Positions 58,851 to 64,000 of a stretch of DNA of 64,000 nt are shown here, piece by piece. The notes under the pieces are model-generated. The model saw only the letters and a list, made by a program, of their open reading frames with translations, had not been told where the DNA came from and did no database searches. Source of the stretch: Voacanga thouarsii (taxonomy: Eukaryota > Streptophyta > Magnoliopsida > Gentianales > Apocynaceae); assembly GCA_026120185.1 (NCBI GenBank), contig JANUWF010001179.1:1963501-2027500 (forward strand). Reading direction: 5' to 3'. Position 1 is the first letter of the stretch; every line of letters starts with the position of its first letter. The translations under genes were made by a program, and so were the position numbers.

Positions 58851-59039
58851 AACTTCTTCAGACCCGATTATAGAACAATAAGAGACACAGCCTCATGAAC
58901 TTGTACAAACAGAGTTTTGTCGTAGTGGGAGTATATCTAGAGTTTCAAAAAGATGGATAGGAGAGGCTTTCGAGCTGGTCTCTGACCATCAGGATTAAGA
59001 TTCCACTAGATACGAAGAAACTATTACTGATGCCGATAC

Positions 59040-60510
59040 AGATCTATGGCATGAAGCAATAGAAGCCGAGATTGAGTTTATATACTTCAATCAAATTTGG
59101 GATCTTGTAACTTCACCTGAAGGGATAAAACTCATTAGGTGTAAGTGGCGATACAAGAGGAAAAGGAGAGCGGATGGGAAGGTGGAAACCTTCAAAGCTA
59201 GACTTATGGCAAAAGGGTATACTAAAAAAGGGGGAATTGATTATGATAAATTTTTTTCCGATAGCCATGTTTAAGTCCATATGTATCCTCCTTACCATTA
59301 CATGTCATTATGATTATGAGATATGGCAAATGGATGTCAAGACGACATTTCTTAATGGTCATTTTAACGAAGACATTTATATATCCCAATCGGAAAGTTT
59401 TATTGCTAAAGGCCAGGAATATATGGTCTGCAAGTTTAAAAAATCTATTTATAGATTTAAGCAGGCATCTAGAATATGGAACATTCGTTTTGATAAGATT
59501 GTAAAGTCTTACGGTTTCATTTAAAACGATGATGAACTATACATGTACAGGAATTTGGAAGACATAAAATGTAGTTTTTCTTGTCCTATATGTGGATGAC
59601 ATTCAACTCATTAGGAATGATGTAGGGACATTGTCATCTACTAAGGTTTGGTTGTCTAGTCAATTTAGTATCAAGGATTTGGGAGAAACCAGTTACATTC
59701 TCAGGATCAAACTTCTTAGAAATAGAAAGTAGAGAATATTAGGATTATCCCAAGCGACATGCATTGACAAGATGCTGGCCAAGTTTAGTATGAACTCATG
59801 CAAATGAGTTATAATCCCTTGTAGACATGGGTTATCTTTTTATTTTAAGGACTGTCCTAAGTCTCAAAAGGAAAGTGACAGGATGAGTAGGATTCCCCAC
59901 GCTTTAGCTGTGTGAAGTCTCATGTACGCCATGCTATGCATTAGGTCAAATATCTGCTTTGCTGTAAGCTTAGTTAGCAAATATCAGTCAAACCCTGGAA
60001 TGTTTATTGGCAAGCTGTAAAGCATATTTTCAGGTACCTCAATCGTACAAAAAATTATATGTTGGTTTACATAGCTGACGACTTGGTTCCTATTAGATAC
60101 ACGACTCAGATTTCTAAGCAAATAAGGATGAGAGAAAATCTACTAGTGGATATGTCTTCACTTTATTTGGAGGAGTTGTTTCATGGAGGAGTATTAAGTA
60201 ATCTGGTATTGCTGACTTGACCATAGAAGTTGAGTATGTGACAGCTTTGGAAGCATCCAAAGAAGCCGTCTGACTTCGGAAGTTCCTTTCAGAACTTGCT
60301 GTGCCACATATGGACAGACTGATTGTGGTGTATTACGACAATTTTGGAACAGTCTCGCAATCCAAAGAACCCAAAAACCACAAGAAGGGGAAGTACATCC
60401 AGAAGAAGTATCACCTGATATGGGATTTTATTCAAAGACGAAAAATCGTGATAGAACAGATAGTCTCGGAGAACAATTTGGTAGATCCCTTCACCAAGCC
60501 TATTGGCTGA
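59040..60510 (+). pseudogene. Angela-like reverse transcriptase and RNase H, broken
   Basis: RT opens WHEAIEAEIE...KWRYKRKRRADGKVETFKARL, shifts frame near 59220, then shows IWQMDVKTTFLNGHFNEDIY and SIYRFKQASRIWN (K-Q-A-S in place of L-K-Q-A). A stop at 59521 precedes LYVDDIQL, whose YVDD box is intact at 59589-59600. RNase H pieces lie at 60120-60300 (KSTSGYVFTLFGGVVSW, EVEYVTALEASKEAV), and the 60301-60510 frame carries DNFGTVSQSKEPKNHKKGKY and VDPFTKPIG. At least eight lesions are visible, more than in the Sirevirus-like pol. Confidence 0.86.
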
Positions 60511-60569
60511 GAGAGTCTTCAAGAGACACTATAGAGGTGGGCACTTACAGACTTTCTTAGTCTTAGAAT

Positions 60570-60582
60570 GTAAGTGGGAGAT
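60570..60582 (+). other. Polypurine tract of the Angela-like element
   Basis: AAGTGGGAGATTT lies directly before the 3' LTR, the usual copia motif AAGTGGGAGATT. Confidence 0.85.
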
Positions 60583-60585
60583 TTT

Positions 60586-62412
60586 TGAAATATATGCCCT
60601 CTAAACTAGTTTATTTGATATAATTATTGAATTTATTAACAAAAGAATTTATTCTCAAAATTTGTTAGTAAATTTACATTTTATTTGTGTACGATTTTCT
60701 TTTGAAAAGGACCCATTGTGTTTAAGTAAGTGATCCATGTAAATGTTGGTTTTTCACATAAGGTATGGATCACGGGTTGCTAAACACATAAATGTTTGTT
60801 CTTAATCAATTGATGAGAATGAGAATTTCATCATATATAAGTTATTGTATTGTGGATTTTAAATAGGGAATGACTTACTTTTAACCAGTGAATAGTCCAC
60901 TCACTTTATAGCATGAGCGTATTTTGAATACGTAGAACAGGACTTGTAATAGTAATTTTTAAAAGTACTATTTAAAAGAAACCCACACTATTACTGTTAC
61001 AGCGTGGACTAATACTCTATCGCTTGAGTATAAGTTGGTGGTCTAACAAAACTAGAAGCATATATTTTGATATACTGTAGTTGAAGTTCTTTCGTAGAAC
61101 CATTATATTTGTATGTTGAGTATATATGACTAGTTAGTTAAGACAGACTTGTATAAGATAGCTTCTACGCTATATCGTCCATTGTGACTATTCAAATGAT
61201 CTAATTATCCAGGACCCTGAGATCATGACTTGGATGTTTACTTTAGGGTAGCTCCCTTGAAAAGTGAAAACATTTCAGGAGTCGTGGATCATTGGACTAA
61301 AAGTTTGAGGATGGTAGATGTCTATTAGAGGGGTGTTAGTATACTCTTCCTCTCTAATTGCATAGCAATGCGTAAAAGTGGTATTTTAGTCATTATACCT
61401 GTAGGTCGAAAACTTTGTTAACGCAGCATTGTCCTTGTGGTCAATATTTTCTTATAGTGATATTGAGAGATATTTAAAATGCAAAATATAGCTATTTATA
61501 TAGTAAGGGTATTTTGGTCATTTTAGTAGTTAAGGCGATGTGTCTTTTGGTCTCCGAAATGGCCCTTAAGTCATGAAAGATTTGGGTTAAGGAATTGGTC
61601 TTGATATTTATGGGTTTTATTTTATTAGTTTAATTTACTATGGGACTAGAATAAAATAAAATGTTTGAGAAAGAGTATTTATTTTATCTAATTTAATTGG
61701 TTAATTAATTATTCAGGGTCCAAGACCCAGATTGAATAATTAAAAAATTAATCTGGATATAAACTAGATAAAAGGTATAAAATTTTATATTGATCTATTT
61801 GGGTTTGTTAATTATTTATTGACCTATTTAATAAAGTCCAAAAAAATAAATAATTGAGATTTATTATTGAGTATTCAAACCCAAGAATAAATAATTTTAT
61901 CTAACCCAATGAATAAGACTAAGGGTAAAATAAAATTTAAAAAAATATATTAAATTAATTAATTAAAATAAAAAAATAATATGGGATGGAACATGTGTTG
62001 TTTCGCGTGTAAGATAACAGAAAGCATGGATGCTTTTTGTTTGCACGCGAGTGGGGTCTCTCTCAGGGCATCTACTGAAATGAATATGAATTGAAGGCAT
62101 TGATTGGAGACAATAGGCTTCTGGATATTCAATTTTCATTTCACAGAGATAAATCAAAATATCACAGAGAAAGCTTCAACCAAAGTTGATCAAACCCACT
62201 TCTTTAAGCTTTCACTGGCTGTGCTACGAGCACCATTTCGGAAGATCAAAAGTTTCGCGTGGATGAGAAGCGGTAGACGTGAGCCACTAGTCTCAAACAT
62301 CCTTAAACTGACATCTACACCAGTGCAAAGAGGGTCATTCAATTACAGAGGTCAATTTTTTATTTTTCTTATATACTTTTGTTTTGATGATCTTTGCCAT
62401 TTTAAATCTTCA
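60586..62412 (+). repeat. 3' LTR of the Angela-like element (about 1.83 kb)
   Basis: Starts TGAAATATATGCCCTCTAAA, one or two bases after the polypurine tract, and ends AAATCTTCA. It carries an extra segment of about 38 bp near 62100-62140 that the 5' LTR lacks. Confidence 0.87.
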
Positions 62413-63428
62413 TGAATATTGTCTAATAGGCTTGAGAATAAAGGAGATTTTAGGTACGAAGTTAAATTATCAAAATATGATTTTTCTTTATTTGAAGGGG
62501 GCAGCCTTAAGGAATAGATGAGTAAGTACACAAGATATTTTAAATTAGGGTTAAAGGTAAAAATGCACTTCAAATTTGGTCAAAATAAAATATTTTTACA
62601 ATATTTTTAAAATTATTTTCTTTAAAATTTTCATTTCTTGTTCTTCTTTATTCTTTTTCAATATGAGATAATGAGTTTTAAAATTTTTAGTTCTAACCCA
62701 ATCCATCAAGGTTTCTGTTTTATGTGATTTTGACTATTAAAAATTCTTCAAAATAGTCAAATAAAATTTAGACACTTGATTTATAAAAAATAATAGGTAT
62801 TATACATAAATAAATAAGTGATTTTTTCCTATATATTATGTGAATATATAAATAAAATTTAAAATTTATATTGCTTAATAAATAGAATTTATCAATAAAG
62901 ACTTATATATATTCTCTGTAAATTAGCTTTGACCAATGGGTGTGCTACATGAATATTAGTTTAATCAGTGTTTTGTCCTATTTCAATCCCACTTTTTTTT
63001 TTTTTTTTTTTTTTTGAGGGGGTCTTTTTCCTCTTAAAATAACGAAAGAGGGGTAAAAAATTTATAAAGCATTACGAGTGTTTAACTTATTATATTAAGA
63101 ATTTAAAATTAAAAATAAAATTTAATGATTATCTATCTTAAAATATATATAATATTCTAAGAATCTACAAATTTAAATTACTGATCTTAGAATAAATTTT
63201 AAATTGAGAAATCAAAAGAAGATTGAAATTTTGTAAGAATCATCCAATCTGTTACCTTACACCCAAGCTTTCTCTAGTGTAACCACTCATCCAGTCGTGG
63301 AAATGGATTGTTGGCGAGGGGAAGAAGGTGGACTCTCATATGAAAATGGATGACTGGACATTGCACGGATGTCTGAGCAATTTGAATTCGACGATGTTTC
63401 CATGCCTTCTCTTCTGGTTAAGGACTGT
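62413..63428. other. No supported feature
   Basis: AT-rich, with a poly-T run (62993-63016) and a poly-G/T patch after it. No family-like frame. Confidence 0.6.
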
Positions 63429-63633
63429 ATTCTTAATTATATGCATTCGGTGCACGGTGCACGTATATCAGTACATTGAAGTATTATATTATCTATCATA
63501 CTTATTCTATACTAAATATTATATTATATCATTTACAATATTTGTTGTACACTAAATATTATATATAATTTTATTTATAATTAATGCAATACTAAAATAC
63601 ACCGACACACGTGCACCGAGTGCATATAAGAAT
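63429..63633. mobile_element. Small TIR element (MITE-like), about 205 bp
   Basis: ATTCTTAATTATATGCATTC then GGTGCACG at the left faces the complement of ATTCTTATATGCACTCGGTG then CACG at the right. The interior is AT-rich with a repeated ACTAAATATTATAT unit. The target duplication is unclear, so the superfamily is unassigned. Confidence 0.65.
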
Positions 63634-64000
63634 TTCCCGTTGTTAATGGGCTTAGAGAGCTGATTTGATGCAACAATGCTGGATCCCCTTTAGCTAAAAA
63701 GGTTCTCTCTATATTGCCACCATCTTTCTCTAATAGTTGTACTGACAAGATGATGTGGAAGGGAACTTCCACAGGGATCTTCTCATCTTCCTCAGTATGA
63801 GATATCATGAGGCAAAAGGTTGCTTTCTTAGATTCATTAAAGAAATCCTATATTCCGATGAAGGTGAAAATTTTTATCTAGAAGCTTTCGAATAATATTC
63901 TCCCCTTGGATTCGAGGCCAAGCAATTTAGGCTTCTATCTCCCCTCAAGTTGCAGGCTTTGCAATGCTGCTCAGGAGAATGCCGTGAAGCTTTTTAAAGA
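63634..64000. other. No supported feature
   Basis: Moderately mixed composition, possibly near a gene at the right. The minus-strand frame 63581-63808 overlaps the TIR element and shows no recognisable motif. Confidence 0.5.

Larger units (their letters stand above)
53832..62412 (+). mobile_element. Angela-like Ty1-copia retrotransposon (family B), decayed
   Basis: Order: 5' LTR, PBS (55558), long leader, gag (57057), integrase remnant, RT, RNase H, polypurine tract, 3' LTR. The LTR start (…GAAATATATGCCCTCTA) resembles Angela-type elements. TGAAT follows the 3' LTR (62413-62417) and also occurs at 53827-53831, which would place the left border at 53832; however, the first 30-35 bp of the left LTR do not align with the right LTR. 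All genes carry many stops and the integrase core is deleted. Confidence 0.85.

Noticed and set aside
1..64000. CRISPR array, operon or bacterial features
   Set aside because: No short regularly spaced repeat-spacer pattern; introns, LTR elements and MITEs show plant nuclear DNA.

Overview
The window is nuclear DNA of a flowering plant, most likely a eudicot. The evidence is Ty1-copia and Ty3-gypsy LTR retrotransposons with tRNA-iMet-type primer sites, an RTE-type LINE, a Stowaway-type MITE, a DYW-type PPR relic and spliced fragments of plant housekeeping genes. I cannot name the species. I found no complete host gene; almost everything is transposon sequence, its debris, or degenerate repeats.

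Layout. 1-6961 (minus strand): the 5' half of a Ty3-gypsy element with a 4-kb LTR, a PBS, an extra acidic leader ORF with three SUMO-interaction-like motifs, a broken gag and a broken protease/RT start. 7398-8911: a two-exon pseudogene of a plant Gfo/Idh/MocA-type oxidoreductase. 9402-11463: the end of a PPR-DYW gene, split by a 5'-truncated RTE-type LINE with a 15-bp target duplication. 12505-28899: a Sirevirus-like Ty1-copia element (minus strand, TSD GTTAC) with gag, protease, integrase, RT/RNase H and a broken env-like ORF. Three solo LTRs from other families are nested in it, each with a recognisable 5-bp target duplication. Removing them gives an element of about 10.87 kb with LTRs of 1195 and 1204 bp. 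29385-29640: two correctly spliced exons of spliceosomal protein SmF with no visible partners. 30.69-32.22 kb: a Helitron-like end and an inverted-repeat element carrying a Stowaway MITE.

About 32.6-53.3 kb is the least ordinary part: a direct, hierarchical repeat field with no gene I recognise. Its monomers (about 110-240 bp) alternate between two types. Both carry a pyrimidine tract ending in GCAG, like a splice acceptor, followed by a conserved GGCATAAA...ATTCAAGGA core. Monomers form dimers of about 330-400 bp, dimers form ordered four-dimer blocks, and larger segments are duplicated again. A foldback of about 860 bp interrupts the field at 49.27-50.13 kb, and a more GC-rich foreign-looking segment at 37.81-38.34 kb.

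About 53.8-62.4 kb is a decayed Angela-like Ty1-copia element (plus strand), of the same family as one of the solo LTRs in the Sirevirus. Its untranslated leader holds a GC-rich hairpin and an 18-bp perfect palindrome. The right end (62.4-64.0 kb) has only a small TIR element and unassigned sequence.

Nothing here works as an operon. The history is layered: gene relics first, then the Sirevirus and LINE insertions, then insertion and LTR-LTR recombination of younger elements.
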